From assembly GCF_008728515.1 (NCBI RefSeq), contig NC_044988.1, positions 34,761,159-34,825,158 of the forward strand: a stretch of 64,000 bases of DNA, in the 5' to 3' direction. Below are positions 27,801 to 35,145 of this stretch, piece by piece. Both the position numbers and the translations under genes were made by a program. Source of the stretch: Papio anubis (Eukaryota > Chordata > Mammalia > Primates > Cercopithecidae). The notes under the pieces were generated by a model. That model saw nothing but the letters and a program-made list of their open reading frames with translations. It did no database searches and was not told where the DNA came from. Position 1 is the stretch's first letter. Every line of letters begins with the position of its first letter.

Positions 27801-30707
27801 GTGACCAGCTTATTTCACTTAGCATAATGTCCTCATGTTCATCTGTTGGAGCATGTTTTATTCATTTGTATGCAGAAACCATGTTTTGTGTATTCGGATG
27901 ATGATGGACACTTGGGTTGCTTTTAGTTTTGGCTATTGTGAATTATGCTGCTATGAACGTGGGTATATAATATTTCTGTGAGACTGTTTTCAGTTCTTTT
28001 GGGTGTATATATCCAGAAATGGGACTGCTGGGTCACAATTCTACTTGCAGTTTTTTTGAGGAATTGCCATAATGTTTCTGATAGCAATTGCACCATTTTA
28101 TATTCTCAGCAGTGGACAAGGGTTCTATTTTCTCCACATCTCACCAACACTCACTTTCAGTTTTTTGATAGTAGTCACCCTAATGGTTGTGGGATGGTAC
28201 CATTACTTTACAAAACTTTTTTAAAGAGATAATTTCAAATATATTAAAAAGTAGAGATAATATAGTGGGGTTCCCCTCCTTCCCCCATGTGGCCGTCACT
28301 CAGCTTACATCACTAATGGCCACACTTGTTTGGTGTACCTCCCCCTCTTGTATTAACTGAAGAAAATCCATGATATATTAGCTGTAAATATTTCAGTATT
28401 TTTCCTACAAGGACTCTTGAAGAATTATGACCGAAATACCATTATCATCCCTATAAAAATTTGATGATTCCTTGATACCATCAAATATCCAATAAGTATT
28501 CAGATTTCTAATTTTCATAAACATCAAAATTTTGTATAGGTCAAGATTTAAGTAAGGTTCACATATTGTGATTGTGTTCTTAATTCTCAAGTGGATGTTC
28601 CCCCACCATCTCCTTTTCCCTTCCTTGCAGTTTATTCATGGAAGAAATTTGATTTTGTGGATTTTCTCACAATAATGATTTTGCTTATTACATCTTCATG
28701 GTTTAGTTGAACAGTTTCCTCTGTATTTCCTGTAAATTAGTAGCTGAATGTAAAGACTTGGTCAAATTCTAGCTAGATTTTGCTGAGGGAGCTGGAGAAG
28801 ACTGCTTCATAGGTGGTGGTAGTATGTTTTTCCATCTAAAGGTACATAATGTCTGATTATCTAATTCTTTCTTTAAATATCTTCTATGTTCACATGGTAA
28901 TTTTAGCCATGGATTTCATGTTTTAGTTTCAAGAGTCTGAGAAATCAACATCTGAGGAACAGCTAATATTTAAAATTAAAAGAAAATATATTTTCTCCAA
29001 GAAGCTGGTTTGTAACTTTTGGCAATTCTTCATCAGGTGATGAATGCAGTATTGGTTCAGCCACAGACTTGACTGAAAGTAGCTCCATGGTGGATGGAGA
29101 CTGGACGATGGTGGATGAAAATTTCTCTACACTCAGTTTAACTCAGTCAGAGCTGGAGCACATTTCCATGGAGTTGGCCAGTAAAGGGCCTCATAAATCC
29201 CAGGTCCAGCTTCGGTGAGTTTCTTGGCTATTTGAAATCACAGAATGCCTACTCAGAGTATTTGGGCAAATAGGTATGGGGCTACTTTCCTAAGAATCAT
29301 TGTACTTCTGTACATCTTATAGAGCCTGCTTAGCATAAATCATTTTGTTTCTGCTTATATTTAGATATTTGCTACACATTTTCATGGAGGCAGGGTGCCT
29401 GGACTGGTGCATTGTTATAGGCCTGATTCTTAGAGAATCTTCAATAATCAATCAGATTTTGGTTATTACACAGTCTTCAGAGGTAGATGGAGAGATGTTA
29501 CAGAACATAAAGACAGGGCTCCATGCAGTAGACCGATGGGCCTCGACAGACTGGTAAGTGCTGCTTTCCTTAAGATTGGTGTCCTTCCATGTCTTTTGGT
29601 GAATCCTATCCTTTCACATTAAGGCTTAGTTATAGTTCATGTACTTTATTTTATTTATTATATATTATTTATGTTCATTTTTAAGCTACTTTCTTTAATA
29701 ATCATTCTATACCCAGCTATTTAAATGAATATCCATCAAATAAAGTTACACTGTTGGTCAGTGTATAATTTATAGTGTGAATGTGTACCACTGACTTAAG
29801 ATTGATGCAGTGCAAATGAGCTTAGAATTAGACTGGAACTTCAGATTTGCAGCCCTGTGGAATTTAAAGCAATAGTCTAAAAATATCTACTTGAAAAGAT
29901 TCAAAGTTAAGGTCTATGTGAATTTAACATTCCATGACAGTTACAAGCAAATCCAAATTAGAGTTGTGGTGGCAGTTAAGAGCCTTGGACTCTAGCCCTG
30001 TCTTTATTACCAGTTATGTGTGTATTCAGAGCTAGTTAATTCCCTTACTTGGATCTGGTTTTCCTTAATTGCCAAATGCATTTAGGTTAAATGTTGTCTG
30101 AAGGTCCTTTTTCAAGTCTAAGCTCCTGTTGGCCTTTCAATTGTAAAATAAAATTTTTAGTTTTAATACTAGTTCTAAAACATCAGCCTTTGCCCCTAGT
30201 GCTTAGAAACTTAAGCCTAAGGCTTATGCAATGTGTAATCCCCTCTGCTGGGCAGGACACCCAAGAAGCCCTTCCTCCCTACCTTCTTTGCCTCCTATCT
30301 CCCCTCCTAATCTATCATTGTGCTTATCATATCAATGTTTAGTAGAAGTTCACCCGTAACGTTCTACCAAACCTTTTGAATTATGGCAGAGGAGCTAATG
30401 TTTTTTTTCTCTACATAGTCCTGGATATAAGCCATTTTTAAACATCATTAAGCCACAACTGCAGAAGCTCAGTGAGATAACAGAAGAGCAGATCCAGCCA
30501 GATGCCTTCCAGCCAATAACTGTGGGTAAGACTCCTGAACAGACTAGCCCCCGGGCAGAGGAGAGCAGAGGCTCCTCCAGCCATGGAAGCATCCCCCAGG
30601 GAGAAGCTGGAAGCAGCAGTATGGTCAGCCGGAAAGAGGAGGACACAGCCCAAGCAGAGGAGGAAGAACCTTTTCAGGATGGGACTTACGACTGTTCTGT
30701 GTCCTAA
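465..30707 (+). CDS. RIC1: RIC1 (RAB6A-GEF complex partner 1), 3' seventeen exons; 5' part lies outside the window
   Basis: RIC1 pairs with RGP1 to form the Golgi-associated guanine-nucleotide exchange factor for RAB6A, acting in retrograde endosome-to-Golgi and secretory (including procollagen) traffic. It is also known as CIP150, a connexin-43 interacting protein. Seventeen exons with AG/GT borders and matching codon phases join into one frame of 3,223 bases, about 1,073 codons plus a TAA at 30,705-30,707. That fits the C-terminal three quarters of a roughly 1,423-residue protein. The N-terminal WD40-type region is only partly present (first exons here). The 729-bp exon at 20,720 and the following exons encode the helical Ric1 domain (for example '[20 protein letters not shown]'). 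The C-terminus is acidic and Ser/Glu-rich, ending 'YDCSVS'. No frameshift or in-frame stop was seen in any exon, so the gene looks intact. Identification rests on recognising the protein sequence. Confidence 0.96.
590..800 (-). repeat. Alu fragment (AluJ type), antisense
   Basis: Contains 'gagacagggtcttgtgctgt', 'cccaggctgg' and 'gggactacaggc'. The many substitutions and internal gaps suggest an old AluJ. Lies in a RIC1 intron. Confidence 0.8.
841..1139 (-). mobile_element. AluY, antisense, full length
   Basis: A poly-T then near-consensus AluY ('gtggcgcgatctcggctcac', 'aagctccgcctcctgggttc'). It is flanked by the target-site duplication 'cacaaaactatttt' at 831 and 1,140. RIC1 intron. Confidence 0.95.
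1481..1785 (+). repeat. Old TA-flanked DNA transposon (Tc1/mariner-type, non-autonomous)
   Basis: Shares 'accagaagtgtttca', 'ttggaatatttgc' and a 'ctcaacttg'-TA terminus with the copy at 53,731-54,522. The 5' end is indistinct. Family name uncertain. Confidence 0.55.
2004..2320 (+). repeat. hAT/Charlie-type DNA transposon
   Basis: The terminal inverted repeats are 'tagtggttcccaacctt' at the left and the complement of 'agattgagaatcacta' at the right. This is the usual hAT-Charlie end signature. No coding capacity; target duplication decayed. Confidence 0.6.
2340..2520 (+). repeat. Ancient SINE-like repeat (MIR-class or similar)
   Basis: The pattern 'ccttctcattttacagagg..gaaac' followed by 'agcttggccaaggt' is typical of ancient mammalian SINE copies. 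Highly diverged. Confidence 0.45.
2521..2936. other. RIC1: RIC1 intron, no feature recognised
   Basis: Unique-looking AT-rich intron sequence leading to the exon at 2,937. Confidence 0.5.
2937..3089 (+). CDS. RIC1: RIC1 coding exon
   Basis: 153 bp (51 codons) with phase 0 on both sides. The acceptor is 'tctctaag' and the donor 'gtaag'. It begins 'SWGAEGYHLWVISGFGSQ' and ends 'SVLTVNPCM'. This is still the N-terminal beta-propeller part. Confidence 0.94.
3090..4307. other. RIC1: RIC1 intron, no clear feature
   Basis: 1.2 kb of AT-rich intron without a recognisable repeat or gene. Confidence 0.5.
4308..4511 (+). CDS. RIC1: RIC1 coding exon
   Basis: 204 bp (68 codons), phase 0/0. The acceptor is 'catttag' and the donor 'gtaaat'. 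It encodes '[20 protein letters not shown]', then a Ser/His/Lys-rich, probably disordered insert ('SSSAHSEHKPSREKSPF'), then 'GHRHWHVVQ'. Confidence 0.95.
4512..6751. other. RIC1: RIC1 intron, mostly unique sequence
   Basis: The only recognisable item is an ancient SINE-like copy at about 6,020-6,160 ('ctggaaggaccttagcgatc'; later 'aactgaggatcaggga'). Otherwise nothing was seen. Confidence 0.5.
6752..7042 (-). mobile_element. Alu (AluS type), antisense
   Basis: A complete dimeric Alu from the poly-T at 6,752 to 'cacccagcc'. RIC1 intron. Confidence 0.92.
7043..8302. other. RIC1: RIC1 intron, no feature recognised
   Basis: Unique-looking AT-rich intron between two Alus. Confidence 0.5.
8303..8609 (-). 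mobile_element. Alu (AluS type), antisense
   Basis: A full-length dimer, 'gagacagagtctcactttgt' to 'gccactgcacctggcc'. RIC1 intron. Confidence 0.93.
8894..9192 (-). mobile_element. AluY of Old World monkey type, antisense
   Basis: A near-intact AluY with the variants 'ggccggatctcagctcac' and 'ggcttgagccaccgcgcc'. The target-site duplication is 'gtgacaactc(c/t)t' at 8,884 and 9,193. It carries a small TTTAG insertion near 9,073. Low divergence implies a recent insertion. Confidence 0.92.
9586..9612. repeat. (TG)n(TA)n microsatellite
   Basis: A tract of TG then TA dinucleotides just upstream of an Alu. Confidence 0.9.
9711..10003 (-). mobile_element. Alu, antisense
   Basis: A full dimeric Alu, moderately diverged ('gagacagagtttcactcttg' to 'cgcacctggcc'). 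It is the third consecutive antisense Alu in this intron. Confidence 0.92.
10477..10515 (+). CDS. RIC1: RIC1 micro-exon-like coding exon
   Basis: Only 39 bp (13 codons, 'ISSTYLESNWPIR'), phase 0/0. The acceptor is 'ttctatag' and the donor 'gtgagt'. It lies after a 6 kb intron and 297 bp before the next exon. Skipping it would keep the reading frame. Confidence 0.93.
10700..10765. repeat. MIR-like fragment
   Basis: 'catttattaatagtctattt' followed by 'acacaatactaagctcttta' resembles the start of a MIR core. Lies between two closely spaced RIC1 exons. Confidence 0.4.
10813..10923 (+). CDS. RIC1: RIC1 coding exon
   Basis: 111 bp (37 codons), phase 0/0. The polypyrimidine tract and acceptor 'caaacag' lie before 10,813 and the donor is 'gttagt'. 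It encodes '[20 protein letters not shown]' to 'WKLFGNITQ', a propeller strand pattern. Confidence 0.95.
11295..11340. repeat. (TG)n-rich microsatellite
   Basis: A run of TGTG interrupted by TATG units. Confidence 0.85.
11360..11560 (+). repeat. MIR SINE with internal (CA)n
   Basis: 'acttgttaagtgcctattgt', 'aggcactttcatatatgtta' and 'taagtgattaagccagaatt' follow the MIR core order. A CA tract sits at 11,480-11,500. Confidence 0.7.
11723..12019 (+). mobile_element. Alu, sense
   Basis: 'ggctaggtgcggtggctcac' to 'gagactgtctcaaaaaac'. A diverged AluJ/S. Ends about 95 bp before a RIC1 exon. Confidence 0.92.
12115..12204 (+). CDS. RIC1: RIC1 coding exon
   Basis: 90 bp (30 codons), phase 0/0. The acceptor is 'ttttaag' and the donor 'gtacgt'. 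It encodes '[20 protein letters not shown]' to 'NINDRQEE'. Confidence 0.95.
12534..12841 (+). repeat. Tigger-type (Tc1/mariner) non-autonomous DNA transposon
   Basis: The left end 'cagtaacccctccttaacta' and right end 'ggataaaggagacttctg' are inverted repeats flanked by TA at 12,532 and 12,842. This is a Tigger-like MITE, with no transposase. Confidence 0.75.
12912..13213 (+). mobile_element. Alu (AluS type), sense
   Basis: Full length with an (AAAT)n tail. The target duplication 'gcaggtcta' lies at 12,903 and 13,214. RIC1 intron. Confidence 0.93.
13477..13637 (+). CDS. RIC1: RIC1 coding exon
   Basis: 161 bp. It begins in phase 0 and ends after two bases of a Gly codon. The acceptor is 'cttcag' and the donor 'gtaagt'. 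It encodes '[20 protein letters not shown]' to 'SIERKSDG'. Confidence 0.95.
13638..14578. other. RIC1: RIC1 intron, no feature recognised
   Basis: 941-bp intron, AT-rich, without a recognisable element. Confidence 0.5.
14579..14717 (+). CDS. RIC1: RIC1 coding exon
   Basis: 139 bp. It supplies the last base of the split Gly codon and then runs in phase to a codon boundary. The acceptor is 'tttttacag' and the donor 'gtacca'. It encodes '[20 protein letters not shown]' to 'LKMPQQ'. Confidence 0.95.
14785..15390. repeat. Ancient repeat (L2/MIR-type), tentative
   Basis: 'gcaaataaatactaagtgtc' and 'ggtggaaggaacggtagtgc' recall common ancient mammalian interspersed copies. Highly diverged. Confidence 0.35.
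15391..16003. other. RIC1: RIC1 intron, no feature recognised
   Basis: Pyrimidine-rich in its second half. A local 'caactatttcatgtga' is repeated in tandem (about 15,927 and 15,948). Confidence 0.5.
16004..16321 (-). mobile_element. Alu, antisense
   Basis: A long poly-T then Alu to 'gaccgtgctcag'. The target duplication 't(t/c)ggtctcccttct' lies at 15,991 and 16,323. Confidence 0.93.
16337..18364. other. RIC1: RIC1 intron, no clear feature
   Basis: 2 kb of AT-rich intron. Some parts look like very old interspersed repeat but none could be named. Confidence 0.45.
18375..18670 (-). mobile_element. Alu, antisense
   Basis: A complete Alu. The target duplication 'cagc(t/c)tcaccttt' lies at 18,365 and 18,671. 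Confidence 0.93.
19320..19730. repeat. Ancient repeat, L2-like, tentative
   Basis: It ends 'agagcctagcagaatggcta', then 'cctcaataaaca', the pattern of an L2/MIR 3' end. The upstream portion is diverged. Confidence 0.4.
19812..19928 (+). CDS. RIC1: RIC1 coding exon
   Basis: 117 bp (39 codons), phase 0/0. The acceptor is 'aatttcag' and the donor 'gtgagt'. It encodes '[20 protein letters not shown]' to 'DSNPNQRKL'. A 5.1 kb intron with Alu insertions precedes it. Confidence 0.95.
20192..20498 (+). mobile_element. AluY, sense
   Basis: Near-consensus, with a small internal duplication ('gccgagatt gagccgagatc') near 20,420. The target duplication 'agggataga' lies at 20,183 and 20,499. It sits between two RIC1 exons 790 bp apart. 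Confidence 0.93.
20720..21448 (+). CDS. RIC1: RIC1 large exon, Ric1 domain start
   Basis: 729 bp (243 codons), phase 0/0. The acceptor is 'cttctccag' and the donor 'gtaac'. It encodes 'LPFCPPVVLAQSVESVWTTC' onward, through '[20 protein letters not shown]', to 'DLDTAASYLIILQ'. The alpha-helical character and the family identity place the start of the conserved Ric1 (RGP1-binding/GEF) region here. It is the largest coding exon in the window. Confidence 0.97.
21449..22997. other. RIC1: RIC1 intron with an unassigned less AT-rich segment
   Basis: 1.5 kb intron. 21,860-22,260 is less AT-rich than its surroundings, has an open frame at 21,877-22,143 with no recognisable homology, and ends in an inverted pair (22,163-22,172 with 22,232-22,241). 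22,650-22,802 is an antisense MIR. Confidence 0.5.
22650..22802 (-). repeat. MIR SINE, antisense
   Basis: 'caatttacttaactgagttt', 'cctcacttgtaaaata' and 'ggtatctggcatgtagtggg' followed by 'aataaa' match the MIR order on the reverse strand. Confidence 0.75.
22998..23156 (+). CDS. RIC1: RIC1 coding exon
   Basis: 159 bp (53 codons), phase 0/0. The acceptor is 'ttttgtag' and the donor 'gttagt'. It encodes '[20 protein letters not shown]' to 'ETPPSTPTTQ'. Only 86 bp of intron separate it from the next exon, and its frame stays open through that intron. Confidence 0.95.
23157..23242 (+). other. RIC1: Very short (86 bp) RIC1 intron
   Basis: The donor is 'gttagt' and the acceptor 'aatcctag', with a pyrimidine tract interrupted by purines. 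The upstream frame stays open through it and stops at 23,349-23,351 if it is retained. Confidence 0.9.
23243..23379 (+). CDS. RIC1: RIC1 coding exon, Ser-rich
   Basis: 137 bp, beginning in phase 0 and ending after two bases of an Arg codon. The acceptor 'aatcctag' has a poor pyrimidine tract; the donor is 'gtaaaa'. It encodes a Ser-rich, probably phosphorylated linker ('[20 protein letters not shown]' to 'SMPSGPSGK'). Confidence 0.93.
23643..23926 (-). mobile_element. Alu, antisense
   Basis: 'agacagagtctcactctgtc' to 'ccaccctacctggcc'. Diverged and abuts an L1 insertion. Confidence 0.92.
23941..24665 (-). mobile_element. 5'-truncated L1 (primate lineage), antisense 3' fragment
   Basis: About 725 bp of L1 3' end (C-terminus of ORF2 plus 3' UTR) read on the minus strand. 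The target duplication 'aaatgc(c/a)acagactttt' lies at 23,927 and 24,666. The frame at 24,154-24,399 retains an ORF2 C-terminal remnant. Confidence 0.9.
24888..25034 (+). repeat. Alu right-arm fragment, sense
   Basis: 'cctgtagtcccaactacttg' to 'gtgaaaccttgtc' plus a poly-A. Only the right monomer is present. Confidence 0.85.
25458..25744 (+). CDS. RIC1: RIC1 coding exon
   Basis: 287 bp, joining split Arg and Val codons at its two ends. The acceptor is 'cttacag' and the donor 'gtaatg'. It encodes '[20 protein letters not shown]', through '[20 protein letters not shown]', to 'SSPFKNGKYRT'. It is part of the conserved helical region. Confidence 0.95.
25745..26577. other. RIC1: RIC1 intron, no feature recognised
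   Basis: 833-bp intron of unique-looking sequence. Confidence 0.5.
26578..26769 (+). CDS. RIC1: RIC1 coding exon
   Basis: 192 bp. It starts with two bases of the split Val codon and ends with one base of a Gly codon. The acceptor is 'tctgcag' and the donor 'gtaaat'. It encodes 'GEQLLKSQSADPFLNLEMDA' to 'DAFLSPLSNK', a low-complexity, likely disordered segment. Confidence 0.94.
27535..28610 (-). repeat. Old L1 (L1M-type) 3' fragment, antisense
   Basis: Reverse-strand L1 features include 'cttatttcacttagcataat', 'aattatgctgctatgaacgt' and 'tgggactgctgggtcac', followed by an old 3' UTR-like segment ('aaaagtagagataatatagt'). Strongly diverged. Confidence 0.75.
28611..29036. other. RIC1: RIC1 intron, no feature recognised
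   Basis: AT-rich sequence upstream of the exon at 29,037. Confidence 0.5.
29037..29214 (+). CDS. RIC1: RIC1 coding exon
   Basis: 178 bp. The acceptor is 'tcatcag' and the donor 'gtgagt'. It encodes 'DECSIGSATDLTESSSMVDG', through 'LTQSELEHISMELASKG', to 'SQVQL', and ends inside an Arg codon. Confidence 0.95.
29365..29553 (+). CDS. RIC1: RIC1 coding exon
   Basis: 189 bp after a 150-bp intron. The acceptor is 'atatttag' and the donor 'gtaagt'. It encodes 'YLLHIFMEAGCLDWCIVIGL' to 'VDRWASTD', helical and conserved, with a Cys codon split across the donor. Confidence 0.95.
29554..30418. other. RIC1: RIC1 last intron, no feature recognised
   Basis: 865 bp, AT-rich. Contains the open frame 30,091-30,342, which shows no coding signature. 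Confidence 0.5.
30419..30707 (+). CDS. RIC1: RIC1 terminal coding exon and stop
   Basis: The acceptor 'ctacatag' precedes 30,419. The exon encodes 'PGYKPFLNIIKPQLQKLSEI' and then an acidic Ser/Glu-rich tail, ending 'YDCSVS' followed by TAA at 30,705-30,707. The tail is likely disordered. Confidence 0.96.
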
Positions 30708-31680
30708 CAACAGCGAGGTTCTGTCACAAAGGGGCAGTATTAATTAGCAGCAGCGTGCAACTCAGTACGTTGTAACACAGTTCAATGATTTAACAGGAGA
30801 ACTCAGTTCAGAGACTCTTTGGTAAGTATTATTAGATTTCAAATAATTCTTTCTTGTCTAAGAAATCTTTTTGACTCCATAAAAATGTGATATAAAGCAT
30901 CTTTCATAAAAAATTTTTAAGCTGCAGTGAAAAGTATTGTACAGATGTACATGAGAATATTTTGGTTTTACTCAAAGGTTGGTAGCTTTTAAACCACAGG
31001 AATTGTTTTGCCCCAGGTGAGCTTACTTTTTCACTACTTACATCTTCTCACGTTTCCCAGTTCTGCATTATGTCCAGACTGCTTTTTAAAAAATAAATGC
31101 TAAGGTGCTTGCTGTAGTTTATCAGGTACTTGAGCTACCTGTTTGCTCCCTTGGATAGAGCTGGACTCCTTAATCAGTCCTCCTGAATAGATACCTACCC
31201 TGGGGCACAATATGTGCCAGTGTGATGGAAACATTCTCCTTGGCTTTACTAGCCAGTTAAGTCCCAGTCCAGAATTGATGGAAGCTATTTACCTATGAGT
31301 TAATGTGCTTGTTTTAGCAAGCTTGATTCTCATTAGATCAATGTGGGCAGAGGTCTGAGGGGGGGTTCTTCTCAATTATGCTGTTAGATACCACTAAACT
31401 CTTTTGTATTAAAGAACAGTATCTTTTTGTGAATACTCTTGTGTAAATATACTCAAAGGCACTGTTCATATTTTTAGGACTTGTATTGTAATTTGTAAGG
31501 TTTTAATGCTGGATTCTGCATGTCTACACATACAAAGACAGGGCTTGCTCCTCTGTAAAACTGAGGAAGACAGGTTTATTGGCTTGGTCATGAAGTAACA
31601 GAAATGGTCACACTGATCATGAAATGCAGCAGGTTTTGTGCAAATTAATGTAGTTTCTTATTTATTGCTTTTGTAAATTG

Positions 31681-31686
31681 AATAAA
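31681..31686 (+). terminator. Proximal poly(A) signal AATAAA of RIC1
   Basis: A canonical hexamer about 1 kb past the stop, followed by a T/G-containing stretch. It would give a 3' UTR of about 1.0 kb. Confidence 0.6.
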
Positions 31687-32505
31687 GATGGACTTCTATG
31701 TAAATAGACTGCTGAATCCTGTATTATCACGGCTACTAAAAATTAGTGTGTAAAGAATACATTCTTCATTGTAAACTTAAAATATTTTATGTAATTCTAG
31801 AAATGACTTAAATTTGTTTTCATACATTATGAAAACAACTGCATACTCCTTAATTGCTTTAGATTAAACACCCATCCACTGTATGTAATTCTAATTACCT
31901 TATAACAGTATTAAGACAGCTTGTTTGTACTGTGCAATTTGAACAAGGAATGCAATGTTATTTTTTACAAAAAACAAACTTGTTTATTTTTATAATAACG
32001 ATGTATTTGATGTGGACCAAATTCGTACCACTATCTAAAACAGCCTCTTTTCTCATAGTGCAATTGTAGTTTAGAAACAAAACTTGGTCCTCTCTCCTTG
32101 CTTTTTAAAGTAAATGGCTAGATTTAGTTGTCTTAGCCAGGTTTCCTTTGAAGAGAAACTCAAAACCATTTTGAAACTGCTTAGTTCAGAATGCATCAAA
32201 GTATTTAAAATTACTGAGTTGGGTAATTTACTATCATTTACTTTTTACATTACAAGTGCAATAATATTTCATAAAATAAAACTCCCGAATGGGTGGAGTA
32301 TGTGATTATTGGTACCTGGTCCTTCTGGTGCTATTTTTATTTAAGTCTTTATTTCAAACCACCTTTCCCTGAATTTTAAGATAATGTTTTGCATGTGAGT
32401 ACATGCAGCCCAGCAAGAAACTAAACTGAACTCTCTTCTCCTGTCCTGGTCCATTAAGGAGAAGAACCAGCATTGCTTTTGTGTTTGGTGTGAACATTCA
32501 GTCAA

Positions 32506-32511
32506 TAAAAA
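32506..32511 (+). terminator. Distal candidate poly(A) signal AATAAA of RIC1
   Basis: A second canonical hexamer 1.8 kb past the stop, still in repeat-free sequence, with TG-containing sequence shortly after ('gctgtgatcttttc'). Use is inferred. Confidence 0.45.
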
Positions 32512-33154
32512 TGATTTACCATTATAAAGAGCTGTGATCTTTTCAAGTATCTGAAATAAAACACTGTGCTGCTGAGTTCATCTCACATTCTTGAAAGCAG
32601 GGCACCAGTAAGGTAACTGTATTCCTGTGGGTTAGGCCGTGAATGAATCTTCTCTTTTATACAATATTCTTTTACAACTAATAGAGATAGGAGGCCCCAA
32701 GGCAAGAAGGTTGGCAGGTTCACAGAAAATTTGGTAATTTATTTGTTATATACTTTAATTTTTAAAAACCCATTTTTATTTTGTTGTGTTGTTTGGTTCA
32801 CATATCAACTGTTTAAGCCATAATTTTAGCCAATGAATTTAAATATTCGGTATAACTATTTGAGGTTTACTAGATGCATTTATTAATAAATTATTTGCTG
32901 AAACCAAAAGAAGTCGTCATTGGGGTGTGGGAATAAAATCAACCTTTGCTTGTAATTAAAGTTGCTGCTATTTCTGTAATGTGTATTTTTTTCCCCTTGA
33001 TAAAGGGCAATAAAACCATTACACAAACTTTGGTTTATTCATCATCTCAGGTTAACAAAAGCCACAAAAATCATCTTTTCATTATATAATTCTGCTTCTT
33101 AGAATTTTCCTTATGAAATGAAATTCAGACAGATTTATTTAAAATATTTATTTA

Positions 33155-33459
33155 GGCGCGGTGGCTCAAGCCTGTAATCCCAGCACTTTGGGAGGCCGAG
33201 ACGGGCGGATCACAAGGTCAGGAGATCGAGACCATCCTGGCTAACACGGTGAAACCCTATCTCTACTAAAAAATACAAAAAATTAGCCGGGTGTGGTGGC
33301 GGGCGCCTGTAGTCCCAGCTGCTCGGGAGGCTGAGGCAGGAGAATGGCTTGAACCCGAGAGGCGGAGCTTGCAGTGAGCTGAGATCCAGTCACTGCACTC
33401 CAGCCTGGGTGACAGAGTGAGACTCCGTCCCAAAAATAAATAAATAAAAATAAAATTTA
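33155..33459 (+). mobile_element. AluY of Old World monkey type, sense
   Basis: Starts at 'ggcgcggtggctcaagcctg', so the first few Alu bases are missing. The target duplication 'aaaatatttattta' lies at 33,141 and 33,460. Intergenic. Confidence 0.92.
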
Positions 33460-33689
33460 AAAATATTTATTTATATGTAGATTTAGAATGAGAGCATCAA
33501 GAGTTGGCAACATCCTAGATGCCTGACAATAAAATATTGGAGGAAACAGCCCATGTTGATGACATGGAAAATGTTCAAAATATAATGAAGGAATGACAGA
33601 AAATTATGTATACCATAAGATACCTACCAAGCAAACAAAATTTTACATGTAAGTATAGAGGAACCTAGGCGTCATTTCTAATAAGTGGG

Positions 33690-34898
33690 ATTAAAAAGTA
33701 CTTTGACTTTTTCCCATTTTCCTAAATATGCTTTCAGATTTGCCTATCCTGGACATTTCATGTAAATGGAAACATACAGTATATGGACTTTTCTATCTCA
33801 CTTCTTGGCATCAAAACATGTTGTTTATTTTGGCTGTAGCCATCCAAGTTGTATATGAAGTAGTATCTCACCATAGTTTAGATTTTAATTTACTTAATGG
33901 TTAATGTACATCTTCCCATAGGATTATTAGCCATTTGCCTATTTTTGAAGAAAAATGTCTGTTTCATTAGATCATTTCATTGTTGATTTGCTGTAGTTCT
34001 TTATGTATTCTGAATAGTACTCTTATGTACATCTAAATTGCAAGTATTTCTTCATTCTGTGGGCTTTTCACTTTTTTAGGTTTCAATATTCAAGTTTTTT
34101 TTTTAAAAAATGTTAATTACAGCATTTGAAGCTCCCCTAATTCCACACAAAATGGAAGACTCTAAAATGTACCCATTAAATACTGCTTTAAAAAAAAAAC
34201 AAATTGGTGAGAAAAATACAACAGAGGTCTGATTTAGATTGAGTGTTGTCACCATGTGATTACAATCACACAGACTCTCAATCATTTCACTTTCTTGATA
34301 GTGTCGTTTTAAACACTGTTTTTCATTTTAAGTCCAACTTATTTTTTCTTCGGTTGCTTGTGCCTAATCCAGGGTTATGAATATTTATGACTAAGTTTTA
34401 AGAATTTTATAGTTGTATCTCCTACATTTAGGTCTTGATCCATTTTGTGTTAATCTTCGTATATGGTATGCAAGAGAGATCTGACTTCATCTAACATGTT
34501 GCTATTCAATTGTCAGAGCAGCATTTATGGAAAAGATTTTTTTCCCATTGTCAAAAAACTATAGATGTATGGGTTTATTTATAGACTCTTAATTGTATCA
34601 GGCTGATCTATAATATCTTCTTATGCCAATACCACATTGCCTTGATTTCTGTTGCTTTGTAGGAAATTTTGAAAGTGGGAGTCCTAAGTTTTTTTCTTCT
34701 AGGCTGTTTTGGCTATTCTAGGTCTCTTGTATTTCCATATGAATTTTAGGATCAGCTTGTCAATTTCCATACTAAAATAAAGGCAGTTGGGATTTTCATA
34801 AGCGTTGTATTCATGACATAAAGCAATGTGGAGAATATTGCCATATTAAGTCTTCCAGTCCACGAACGTGAGATGTCTTTCCATTTATTGCGTTTCTT
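33690..34898 (-). repeat. Ancient L1 (L1M-type), antisense, left portion
   Basis: Degenerate ORF2 3' region in antisense ('ttgctgtagttctttatgta', 'atccattttgtgttaatctt', 'ggctattctaggtctcttgt'). It is interrupted at about 34,898 by a younger L1 and resumes at 40,918. Confidence 0.85.
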
Positions 34899-35145
34899 TT
34901 TTTGAAAAACTGAATTTATTATAAATGAGCTCAGAATTTATTATTATTATACTTTAAGTTCTAGGGTACATGTGCACAATATGCAGGTTACTTATGTATA
35001 CATGTGCCATGTTGGTGTGCTGCACCCATTAACTCATCATTTACATTAGGTAAATCTCCTAATGCTATCCCTCCCCGCTACCCCCTCCCCACAATAGGAC
35101 CCAGTGTGTGATGTTCCCCTTCCTGTGTCCAAGTGATCTCATTGT

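Larger units (their letters stand above)
30708..32530 (+). other. RIC1: RIC1 3' UTR
   Basis: Non-coding sequence after the RIC1 stop, unusually free of Alu or L1 for this window. AATAAA at 31,681-31,686 suggests a proximal end near 31.7 kb, and AATAAA at 32,506-32,511 suggests a distal end near 32.53 kb. Two Pumilio-type motifs (TGTAAATA) lie at 31,442 and 31,699; the second falls beside the proximal poly(A) signal. The exact cleavage sites are inferred. Confidence 0.7.

Noticed and set aside
30395..30710. Minus-strand frames opposite the last RIC1 exon
   Set aside because: Shadows of the RIC1 coding strand.
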